From positions 1 through 5,664 of the forward strand of contig DXGG01000180.1 in NCBI GenBank assembly GCA_019114015.1: 5,664 nucleotides of DNA. The letters run 5' to 3'. The notes under the pieces are model-generated. The model did not search any database, had not been told where the DNA came from, and was given only the letters and a program-made list of their open reading frames with translations. The position numbers and the translations under genes were made by a program. Position 1 is the stretch's first letter. Each line of letters starts with the position of its first letter. This stretch comes from Candidatus Onthomorpha intestinigallinarum (GTDB taxonomy: Bacteria; Bacteroidota; Bacteroidia; Bacteroidales; P3). Shown piece by piece: positions 1 through 5,664 of this stretch.

Positions 1-1100
1 CCGTTGTGGAGAACGGCTCATTGGAGGACGACCAGAACAGGAGGGATTTCACCATAAACGCATTGGCGATTTGTCTGAACAGGGAACGTTTCGGTCTTCT
101 TTTGGACCCTTTCGACGGAATAAGGGACATCGAAAACCATATCATACAGACTCCGCGCGATGCGGACATAACCTTTTCGGATGACCCCTTGCGTATGCTC
201 CGTGCCATACGTTTTGCATGCCAACTGGACTTTTCGATAGCCGACCACACGTTCGAGGCCATTGCACGCAATGCCCACAGGATAGAAATCGTGTCAATGG
301 AGAGGAATATCGAAGAGATAAACAAGATGATTCTTTCGCCGCATCCCTCCATGGGTTTCAGGCTTATGGACAAGTGCGGACTGCTTGAGAGGATTCTGCC
401 CGAGCTTGTCCGCCTCAAGGGTACGGAGTCGGTGGGCGAAAAGACGCACAAGGACAACTTCAAGCATACCCTCGAGGTTTTGGACAACATATCGAAGAAA
501 ACGGACAACCTCTATTTGCGTTGGGCGGCCATACTGCACGACATAGGAAAGCCATATTGCAAGAAGTTCGACAGCCGTACGGGTTTTTCGTTCCACGGGC
601 ACGAACTGAAGGGCAGCAGGATGGTAAGGCATATCTTCAAGCGTCTTCGCCTGCCTTTGAACGACAAGATGAAATATGTGGAAAAGCTCGTAAGCCTTCA
701 CTTGCGTCCTATCGTTCTGGCCGAGGACGTTGTGACGGATTCCGCCGTCAGACGCCTTGTCTTCGATGCCGGAGAGGACATAGACGACCTTATAACGCTT
801 TGTCAGGCGGACATAACCTCCAAGAACTACAACAAGGTGCGGCAGTACATGCACAACTTCGAGATAGTGAAGCGGAAGATAGTCGAGATAGAGGAGAAGG
901 ACAGGATAAGGAATTTCCAGCCTCCGGTAAGCGGGGAGGACATCATGGAGATGTATGATGTAAGTCCTTGCAGGGAGATAGGGGTGATAAAGACCAGGAT
1001 AAAGGATGCCATATTGGACGGGCTTATCCCGAACGAGCGGGAGGCTGCCTTGGAACTGATGCATGCCGAGGCTGAAAAACTCGGACTAAAACGCAGATGA
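1..1100 (+). CDS. cca: CCA-adding tRNA nucleotidyltransferase with HD domain, 5' end cut by the window
   Basis: This enzyme adds or repairs the 3' CCA end of tRNAs, using CTP and ATP, in the cytoplasm. The gene is truncated by the window edge: the frame is open from base 3, and the GTG at 6 is an internal Val codon, not a start, because it falls just before the conserved nucleotidyltransferase motif. Counting from that Val as residue 1, the motif RRDFTINA is at 12-19 and DPLRMLRAIRF at 60-70; both are typical of class II CCA enzymes and poly(A) polymerases. A C-terminal HD phosphohydrolase-type domain follows, with H154, the HD pair at 178-179 in LHDIGKP, H197/H199 and H232. The catalytic GG and DxD part of the head domain is missing and must lie upstream, probably about 100-120 residues. 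The stop overlaps the miaA start (ATGA), which suggests translational coupling. Distinguishing CCA-adding from poly(A) polymerase activity by sequence alone is not certain, but this architecture is the usual Bacteroidota CCA enzyme. Confidence 0.93.
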   Translation, partial: VVENGSLEDDQNRRDFTINALAICLNRERFGLLLDPFDGIRDIENHIIQTPRDADITFSDDPLRMLRAIRFACQLDFSIADHTFEAIARNAHRIEIVSMERNIEEINKMILSPHPSMGFRLMDKCGLLERILPELVRLKGTESVGEKTHKDNFKHTLEVLDNISKKTDNLYLRWAAILHDIGKPYCKKFDSRTGFSFHGHELKGSRMVRHIFKRLRLPLNDKMKYVEKLVSLHLRPIVLAEDVVTDSAVRRLVFDAGEDIDDLITLCQADITSKNYNKVRQYMHNFEIVKRKIVEIEEKDRIRNFQPPVSGEDIMEMYDVSPCREIGVIKTRIKDAILDGLIPNEREAALELMHAEAEKLGLKRR

Positions 1101-1990
1101 AGGACAAACGGTTGATAGTTGTGGCGGGCCCGACCGCTTCGGGCAAGACGGCGATGAGCATAGAGCTGGCCAGAAGGCTGGATACGGAGATTGTGTCTGC
1201 CGATTCGAGACAGTTTTACAGGGAGTTGAAGATAGGCGTTGCCAGTCCCTCGGAGCAGGAGTTGCAAATGGCCAAACACAACCTTGTAGGGCACATATCG
1301 GTTTGTGAGCCATACAACGTGGCGCGGTACGAGCATGACGCGATGAGAGAGTTGGAGAGGATATTTTCCGAACATGACACGGCCATACTTACGGGCGGCA
1401 GCGGCTTGTATATCAAGGCGGTGTGCGAAGGGCTGGACCTTATGCCCGAATCCGACGCAAAGGTGCGCATGGAGCTGAACGAGCTGTTCGTCACACAAGG
1501 CATAGAGCCGTTGCAAAGGGAGCTTCAGGCCAGAGACCCGGAATACTGGCGGATTGTTGACAGACAGAACCACATAAGGCTCATACGAGCCCTTGAGGTT
1601 TGCAGAACGAGCGGCAGGCCTTATTCTTCCTTTCGCACGGGGGGCGGTAAGGAACGCGCATTCGAGATAGTGAAGATAGGAATAAGGAGGGAAAGAGACG
1701 AACTGTTGGAAAGGATATACAAGAGGGTTGACCTTATGATGCGTGAGGGGCTTTTGAAGGAGGCGGAAGGCCTTTTGCCTTACAGACATCTTCAGGCCTT
1801 GAACACCGTAGGCTACAAGGAGCTGTTCGAATACTTCGACGGTAAGGTGACATTGGAACAGGCAACGGAGAACATAAAGATAAACACGCGCAGATATGCC
1901 AAGCGTCAGATGACATGGTTCTGCAAGGACAGGCAGATTCATTGGATTGATGTCGAAAAAGGAATGGATTGGCAATGGTTAGGAATATAG
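1097..1990 (+). CDS. miaA: tRNA dimethylallyltransferase (tRNA isopentenyltransferase)
   Basis: MiaA transfers the dimethylallyl group of DMAPP to N6 of A37 in tRNAs that read codons starting with U, giving i6A, which steadies codon-anticodon pairing. The 297-residue protein is full length for the family (about 300). Visible motifs are the P-loop GPTASGKT at 11-18, SADSRQ at 34-39 with the conserved Asp36 and the substrate-A37 recognition segment, TGGSGLYIKA at 99-108, RxHNHIRLIRALEV-like sequence around 156-168, NTVGYKE at 236-242, and the C-terminal TRRYAKRQMTWF at 264-275. The ATG at 1097 overlaps the cca stop by four bases and sets the P-loop at the expected distance from the N-terminus, so the start is secure. 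The 3' end overlaps the next gene by 16 bases. Isoleucine codon use is strongly skewed: 16 ATA, 4 ATT and 1 ATC. Pairing with cca makes a small tRNA-maturation cluster. Confidence 0.97.
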   Translation: MKDKRLIVVAGPTASGKTAMSIELARRLDTEIVSADSRQFYRELKIGVASPSEQELQMAKHNLVGHISVCEPYNVARYEHDAMRELERIFSEHDTAILTGGSGLYIKAVCEGLDLMPESDAKVRMELNELFVTQGIEPLQRELQARDPEYWRIVDRQNHIRLIRALEVCRTSGRPYSSFRTGGGKERAFEIVKIGIRRERDELLERIYKRVDLMMREGLLKEAEGLLPYRHLQALNTVGYKELFEYFDGKVTLEQATENIKINTRRYAKRQMTWFCKDRQIHWIDVEKGMDWQWLGI

Positions 1991-3141
1991 CATTATTGTT
2001 TTTGTCACTGTTGGCGGCGAACGAGACGTTTTCCCAACAGGAAGAGAAGGAGAACCTGATATTCAACGGTTCGTTCGAGGAGCATTTCTATTGTCCCCAG
2101 AGGATAGAGCCTTACGGGCAGATGATGGAGGTCGAGGCGTGGTGGCAGCCCACGGGAGGTTCCTCGGACTATTATCACCCCTGCGGGGGAAAACAGTGCA
2201 GGGTGCCGAAGAACAAGTTGGGATACCAGTATCCCAGAACGGGGCAGGCAATGGTCGGAATATATGTCTCCAAGACCGATTACAGGGAATACATACAGAC
2301 CGAGCTGAAATATCCCTTGGAGGCGGGAGAGCGTTACAGGCTCAGGTTCTGGGTAAGCCTTTCGGAGTATTCCACCGGTGCGGTGGCGACGATAGGAGGC
2401 TTGTTTACGGATTACAGGATAGAGGACGGGACGAGGGAATTGCTTACGAACAATTCCAAGAAAAGCTACAACAACGGGGTAAGGCAGGAAATAGCCAAGA
2501 TATTTGAGCCTCAGGTGGTTAATCCTTTTGACAAACCCTTGTTGGATACGGCTCAGTGGCAGATGATAGAAGGGGAGTTTGTGGCCAAGGGCGGTGAGAG
2601 ATTTCTGACGATAGGTAACTTCTACCCGGCCGAACAAAGCAATGTGCTCTTTCCGCGATACCTGAAAGAGATTCTGCCGGGTGCTTACTATTATATTGAC
2701 GATGTGGAACTGTATTGCCTGACATGTTCGGACAAAAAACAGATAAGCGAGAACATAACGGTGACGAAAAAGAAAGACGAAAAGGAGTATGAAATCGGAC
2801 AGGTGATTGTTTTGGAGAACATCTTCTTCGATTTTGACAAGAGCGTCATACTGCCGCAGAGTTTCATGGAGCTGAAAAAGCTGATGGACATACTGAACGC
2901 TTATCCTTCCATGCGCATAGAGCTTTCGGGACATACCGACAGCAAGGGAAGCGACAGATACAACATGAAACTGTCCGAGGAAAGGGCAAAGGCCGTCTAT
3001 GACTATCTTTTGAGCAAGGGCATAGACGAGAAAAGGCTTTCGTTCAAGGGATACGGAGCCAAGCGTCCCATAGCCGACAATGCAACCGACGAGGGCAGAA
3101 GTCGGAACAGAAGAGTGGAATTCAAAATAGTCTCCATGTGA
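1975..3141 (+). CDS. Exported OmpA-family peptidoglycan-binding protein with large N-terminal beta-sandwich-like module
   Basis: This is probably an envelope protein that tethers to peptidoglycan. The ATG at 1975 gives 388 residues; a TTG six bases earlier is in frame but less likely. Residues 1-20 look like a Sec signal peptide (VRN, then a run of Leu/Ala, with possible cleavage after about residue 20). Residues 27-251 form a Bacteroidota-type module: NLIFNGSFEE at 27-36, a W-W-PTGG-DYY segment near 56-67, YREYIQ at 103-108, and a closing strand YYYIDDVEL at 238-246. I would guess a jelly-roll or carbohydrate-binding-like fold. It carries five cysteines (40, 70, 75, 248, 251). A Lys/Glu-rich linker at 254-272 leads to the OmpA domain at about 277-388, with FFDFDKS, SGHTD, NRRVEF, and the diaminopimelate-binding pair Asp322 and Arg337 in the expected spacing (15 residues). 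There is no N-terminal transmembrane barrel of the E. coli OmpA kind. The start lies inside miaA, so it is translated within the same operon; AAAAAGGAA at 1956-1964 could act as a ribosome site. The specific role is unknown. Confidence 0.9.
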   Translation: MVRNIALLFLSLLAANETFSQQEEKENLIFNGSFEEHFYCPQRIEPYGQMMEVEAWWQPTGGSSDYYHPCGGKQCRVPKNKLGYQYPRTGQAMVGIYVSKTDYREYIQTELKYPLEAGERYRLRFWVSLSEYSTGAVATIGGLFTDYRIEDGTRELLTNNSKKSYNNGVRQEIAKIFEPQVVNPFDKPLLDTAQWQMIEGEFVAKGGERFLTIGNFYPAEQSNVLFPRYLKEILPGAYYYIDDVELYCLTCSDKKQISENITVTKKKDEKEYEIGQVIVLENIFFDFDKSVILPQSFMELKKLMDILNAYPSMRIELSGHTDSKGSDRYNMKLSEERAKAVYDYLLSKGIDEKRLSFKGYGAKRPIADNATDEGRSRNRRVEFKIVSM

Positions 3142-3797
3142 TGGAAAAACAGATACATCCCCTTGTGGACAAAAGGATAGAGGACTACTGCGAAAAACAC
3201 TGCTCCAAGGAAACGGACGCTCTTCGTTTCATCGACAGACAGACCCATATCAAATTCCTCAAACCCAACATGATAAGCGGCAACTGGCAGGGCAGCCTGC
3301 TGAAGATACTTTCCCTTTTGGTCAAACCCAAACGCGTGCTGGAGATAGGCACCTTTACCGCCTATTCAACCTTTTGTCTGGCCGAGGGACTGCAAGAGGG
3401 CGGAGTGGTTCATACGATAGAAAAGGACCCTCTGCTGAAGGATTTCATCCTTTCGACGACGGAATCGTTCGGATACGGCGACAGGATAAGGCTTCACACC
3501 GGAAACGCCCTTGAGGTCATGGATGAAATAGAGGGAGACTTCGACTTGATTTTCATAGACGCCGACAAGGCCAACTATCCCCTTTATTTCGACAAGTGCG
3601 TCACGCGTCTGAACAGCGGAGGCCTTATGATAGCGGACAACATACTGTGGTATGGCAAAGTGGTTCTGCCGGTGCATGAATCGGATAAGGAAACAAAGGC
3701 GATAATGCGGTTCAACGACATGGTCTGTCAGGACGACAGGCTGGAGAAAGTGATAATACCGCTACGCGACGGCCTTATGGTAGCCAGAAAGAAGTGA
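3141..3797 (+). CDS. Class I SAM-dependent O-methyltransferase (catechol/caffeoyl-CoA O-methyltransferase-like family)
   Basis: This is a cytoplasmic methyltransferase that uses S-adenosylmethionine and probably a divalent metal to methylate a hydroxyl group; the substrate cannot be told from sequence. The 218-residue length fits the small bacterial members of the family. The SAM-binding glycine motif is VLEIGTFTAYS at 66-76, followed by the acidic residue E94 in HTIEKD, which normally contacts the ribose. The metal-site signature is present: FIDADK at 138-143 (Asp140), and ADN at 165-167 (Asp166, Asn167) followed by LW. I chose the ATG at 3141, which shares its A with the TGA of the upstream gene. 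A GTG three bases earlier would also be possible but adds only one residue. It is the last gene of the rightward operon. Its final 23 bases are antisense to the end of the convergent gene, and I see no hairpin with a T run after the stop. Confidence 0.92.
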   Translation: MEKQIHPLVDKRIEDYCEKHCSKETDALRFIDRQTHIKFLKPNMISGNWQGSLLKILSLLVKPKRVLEIGTFTAYSTFCLAEGLQEGGVVHTIEKDPLLKDFILSTTESFGYGDRIRLHTGNALEVMDEIEGDFDLIFIDADKANYPLYFDKCVTRLNSGGLMIADNILWYGKVVLPVHESDKETKAIMRFNDMVCQDDRLEKVIIPLRDGLMVARKK

Positions 3798-4392
3798 ACG
3801 GAAGATCCTCCATGAACATTGACGGGAACCTGCCCGAAAACGGTCCCACCCCGTAAGGGTTGTAGTACACCGAATAGGGATTGTGGTATGAGAAAGGATT
3901 GTTCGACTCTATGAACGTCAGGGAAAGGTCTATGAAAGAGTCGTCCTTGAGCTTGTAACGCATGCGCGCATTGAATCCCACCGTGCCGAGGTTGGACGTA
4001 TGGAAACGGTTGTCCAGCCCTCCGAGGCTTATGTTGTCGAAAAAGGCCGTTACGCTTACAATCATCCTCGGATTGACCGCTATGTCCGCACCTGCATAGG
4101 CCGCAGTCTTCCTGTAACGGTCCGAATAGGGCGCCTTGTCTTCCGTTTGGCTGAAAGCATTGGTGTGTATGAAGCCGACGTCGGCACCGATGCGGAAGTT
4201 GACCTTTGGGGTTATCCACGAGGAATATTCCACGCTCACGTCATTGGACAGATAGCGGTATCCGCAGAAATCCCTTCCCATGAAAGCACCCATGCTCAGG
4301 CGGACGGAAGAACTGTCCTGCTCAAGCAGCCTTTGGGAATGAGCCCCCGCAGAAACCAAACAAAGCAAAAACAATATCGCAAACCTTTTCAT
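3775..4392 (-). CDS. Hypothetical exported protein, probable outer-membrane beta-barrel
   Basis: I do not recognise a named family. The ATG at 4392 gives 205 residues; an upstream in-frame TTG at 4401 adds only three and is less likely. The N-terminus MKRFAILFLLCLVSAGAHSQ is a clear Sec signal peptide, with cleavage near AHS-Q; its cysteine is inside the hydrophobic core, so I do not call it a lipoprotein. The rest has alternating hydrophobic/polar stretches of 8-12 residues separated by polar turns (for example 62-75, 98-105, 109-118, 136-148, 152-161). That pattern, with the exported start, suggests membrane beta-strands in the outer membrane. The C-terminal part at 165-181 is rich in Asn, Pro and Tyr, with NPF, NPY, NPY at 165, 171 and 178. 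It lies 54 bases downstream of another barrel gene on the same strand, so the two are probably co-transcribed. Its last seven codons and stop overlap the convergent O-methyltransferase gene. The gene is real with good confidence, the barrel assignment less so. Confidence 0.75.
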   Translation of the reverse strand: MKRFAILFLLCLVSAGAHSQRLLEQDSSSVRLSMGAFMGRDFCGYRYLSNDVSVEYSSWITPKVNFRIGADVGFIHTNAFSQTEDKAPYSDRYRKTAAYAGADIAVNPRMIVSVTAFFDNISLGGLDNRFHTSNLGTVGFNARMRYKLKDDSFIDLSLTFIESNNPFSYHNPYSVYYNPYGVGPFSGRFPSMFMEDLPFTSFWLP

Positions 4393-4446
4393 ATTCCCCA
4401 AAAAGAACGCCGCAACGACGCGTTTTGTTGCTTAACGACTGTTATT

Positions 4447-5354
4447 TTACCAACGTATGCCGTGATCCCAGTTGTCAAAGAAATAGGTTATGTTGAAGGA
4501 TATGACATGCTGACGCGGCGACATCGGTGCGTCTATGCCGAAATAGTCGAAGGAATTTACCGCGTCTATGTTTTTGGTCTCGTATCTGGCTTTGAATTCC
4601 TTGTTGTAGTCATAAAGAGGCAGTGCGCTTATCTGATAGTTTATCATGAACTGAAAGCTCTTGTATTCCACTCCCAGACCGACCTCAAAACCCGCATCCA
4701 CGCTCCATGTACCGTCCGTTGCGAAAGTGTCGTTTCTGTCCTTCCAATAGGTTGCCCCGTGTACCGTAGGCTCGAAACAGATAAGGTTGCTCTGTCCCGT
4801 TTCGGGGTTTATGGTCGGTGTGTTGGTTGTTATGTGCTGCGGTCTCGGACTCCTCTCCTCTCCGTAGTGGTCCTCGAAGTCCGTGAAGCCGTGCAGTCCC
4901 ACTCCGACGAAGACCCCCGCCGAAGCAAGTATGCGCCAGTCGTCGCTCAATTCGTATTTGTAAACCATGTTGACCGGAATCTGGAGATAGTTGGCCGAAG
5001 CGGAAATCTCCACGTTCTGTGTGTTGAGCTTGTATCCCTTTGTGTAGTACAGCAGGTTGGCCTGCAAGAACCAACTGTCCGAAAGCTCGGCCTGAAGAGC
5101 CAGTCCGGCATTGAATCCGTACTTGAACGGTTCGGTATCCGTAAAACCTACGTAGTTGAGTCCGGCATCGTAATAGGCCAGACCGTTGTATATGTCCAGA
5201 CCATTTGCAGAGGTCAGGTCGCTCATGTTGAAGCCCGCTCTTACTCCCAGTCTTATGAGCGGAGCTCTGTTTCTTCTTTGTGCGTACAGGTCATTCAGAC
5301 CCGCGAAAACAACACTTATCAACAGCAGTGCAAAAAATATCTCTTGTTTCTCAT
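4447..5354 (-). CDS. PorT-like outer-membrane beta-barrel protein, apparent frameshift in the signal peptide
   Basis: The body of the protein (intact frame 5322 to 4447, reaching upstream without a stop to about 5376) resembles the OMP_b-brl_2/PorT-like barrels of Bacteroidota. It has LGVRAGFNMSDL near its start, GFNAGLALQAELSDSWFLQANLLYYTKGYKL in the middle, then NYLQIPVNMVYKYEL, and a closing amphipathic strand HVISFNITYFF. A long polar stretch between, rich in Thr, Asn, Pro and charged residues, is probably a surface loop. The only ATG in a suitable place (5354) is in another frame and reads MRNKRYFLHCC then stop. Adding one base to the six-base tract at 5332-5337 joins them into MRNKRYFFALLLISVVFAG...LYAQ, a textbook signal peptide, and a 302-residue protein. 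As it stands, the intact frame could start only at TTG 5322 or CTG 5325/5328, which would lose the charged N-region. It is therefore a frameshifted gene, a sequencing error, or a slippage switch. It probably heads the leftward operon, with a promoter at 5384-5391. Confidence 0.8.
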
Positions 5355-5383
5355 GGATGATTTTTTTTTCGTTCTTTCAAGTG

Positions 5384-5391
5384 CAAATATA
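5384..5391 (-). promoter_or_regulatory. Bacteroidota-type -7 promoter element (TATATTTG)
   Basis: On the minus strand the bases read TATATTTG, a full match to the Bacteroidota -7 consensus TAnnTTTG. It sits 29 bases upstream of the ATG at 5354, so the transcript would have an A-rich leader of roughly 20-25 bases, including a run of nine A just before the start. The -33 element is weak: the best candidate is TTCG (consensus TTTG) at about the right spacing (18 bases). The T tract at 5424-5432 reads as A9 on this strand and lies further upstream. It probably drives both leftward genes. Confidence 0.65.
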
Positions 5392-5460
5392 CCAATTTAT
5401 TTGATTATCCGAATCGTATTGCGTTTTTTTTTCTTTTTATGTTCCGTGCAAGTTTAAGGT

Positions 5461-5468
5461 TATCTTTG
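5461..5468 (+). promoter_or_regulatory. Possible rightward -7 promoter element (TATCTTTG)
   Basis: TATCTTTG on the plus strand matches TAnnTTTG. A T-rich tract lies upstream, but I find no convincing TTTG -33 element at 19-21 bases. No convincing gene follows within the remaining 196 bases, so if it is active it would serve a gene that starts beyond the right edge, with a long leader, or a small RNA or peptide. It is divergent from the leftward promoter, about 70 bases away. Confidence 0.35.
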
Positions 5469-5664
5469 TAAATTGAAACGATAACGTGAAATGTGGAAAC
5501 ACCCGATAATACGTTGTAATGCTGATTGATTCCGAAAACATTAGGATGGTATTCCTTTCGATAGATGATATAATGGTTCAAGAACTGAAAACGTAATCCG
5601 AATGCAGGTATTTGCGTTTATTTTCAACGGTAATTTTTTTATTGTGTCATTTGGACATGCAATT

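Larger units (their letters stand above)
5355..5664. other. Intergenic region, AT-rich, no convincing gene
   Basis: This is about 310 bases between the leftward barrel gene and the window edge. Base composition is visibly richer in A and T than the genes. Contents I can point to are two nine-base T tracts (5361-5369 and 5424-5432), the leftward promoter, a possible rightward promoter, and an imperfect direct repeat (5406-5430 and 5595-5619) sharing ATCCGAAT and TGCGTTT. Only very short open frames occur (12 codons from 5491, 25 codons from 5519, 34 codons on the minus strand), none with supporting features. I see no tRNA, hairpin terminator or riboswitch. Confidence 0.6.

Noticed and set aside
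827..1975. Long minus-strand frame of 382 codons opposite cca and miaA
   Set aside because: Antisense to two unmistakable housekeeping genes and without any recognisable motif.
3818..3862. Small inverted repeats (CGGG/CCCG, ACCC/GGGT) after the O-methyltransferase stop, considered as a terminator
   Set aside because: Stems are only four base pairs, no T run follows, and the bases lie inside the opposing coding sequence.
4393..4446. Gap between the two minus-strand genes, considered for a promoter or terminator
   Set aside because: It contains only a weak GCAAC/GTTGC pair and a repeated GTCGTT, with no TAnnTTTG element and no stable hairpin with T run.
4000..5457. Long plus-strand open frame of 485 codons opposite the two barrel genes
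   Set aside because: It is the antisense shadow of two genes that have signal peptides, barrel patterns and a promoter. Its own translation is rich in Val, Arg and Cys without domains.
5491..5529. 12-codon frame MWKHPIIRCNAD just after the possible rightward promoter, considered as a leader peptide
   Set aside because: No run of regulatory codons and no following attenuator hairpin or downstream gene in view.
5439..5543. 34-codon minus-strand frame in the intergenic region
   Set aside because: It runs across the possible rightward promoter, has no start context and no protein-like composition.
5519..5596. 25-codon open frame on the plus strand starting MLIDSENIRM, downstream of TATCTTTG
   Set aside because: Very short, no recognisable family, no clear ribosome site, and chance frames of this size are common. 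It could be a small peptide but the sequence alone does not support it.

Overview
The window looks like a piece of a Bacteroidota chromosome, most likely Bacteroidales. Four observations support this. The OmpA-family gene has a Bacteroidota-type N-terminal module, and a PorT-like (OMP_b-brl_2-type) outer-membrane barrel is present. Two promoter elements match the Bacteroidota -7 consensus TAnnTTTG. Starts lie in A-rich leaders or inside the preceding gene rather than behind strong Shine-Dalgarno sites. Isoleucine is mostly encoded by ATA (16 of 21 in miaA by my count) and AGG/AGA is common for arginine. I cannot name a genus.

Left part (1-3797, + strand): four genes packed head to tail with overlaps of 4, 16 and 1 bases, so almost certainly one transcript whose promoter lies off the left edge. 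They are the C-terminal three quarters of an HD-domain CCA-adding tRNA nucleotidyltransferase (cca), tRNA dimethylallyltransferase (miaA), an exported OmpA-type peptidoglycan-binding protein with a large N-terminal module, and a class I SAM-dependent O-methyltransferase. The first two are tRNA maturation and modification enzymes; the other two have no obvious link to them beyond shared transcription.

Middle and right part (3775-5354, - strand): two exported beta-barrel-like proteins, probably one operon read leftwards from a promoter near 5384-5391. The downstream one runs 23 bases into the 3' end of the convergent O-methyltransferase gene. The upstream one is a PorT-like outer-membrane barrel protein whose signal peptide is split between two reading frames. 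The natural ATG and the body of the protein are joined only if one base is added to a six-base homopolymer at 5332-5337. This apparent frameshift is the most notable observation here.

Right edge (5355-5664): about 310 bases, AT-rich, without a convincing gene. It holds the leftward promoter, a possible rightward promoter at 5461-5468, two nine-base T tracts and a weak imperfect direct repeat. I see no CRISPR array, RNA gene, mobile element or defence-like locus. Overall this is an ordinary housekeeping and envelope region with a few points worth checking.
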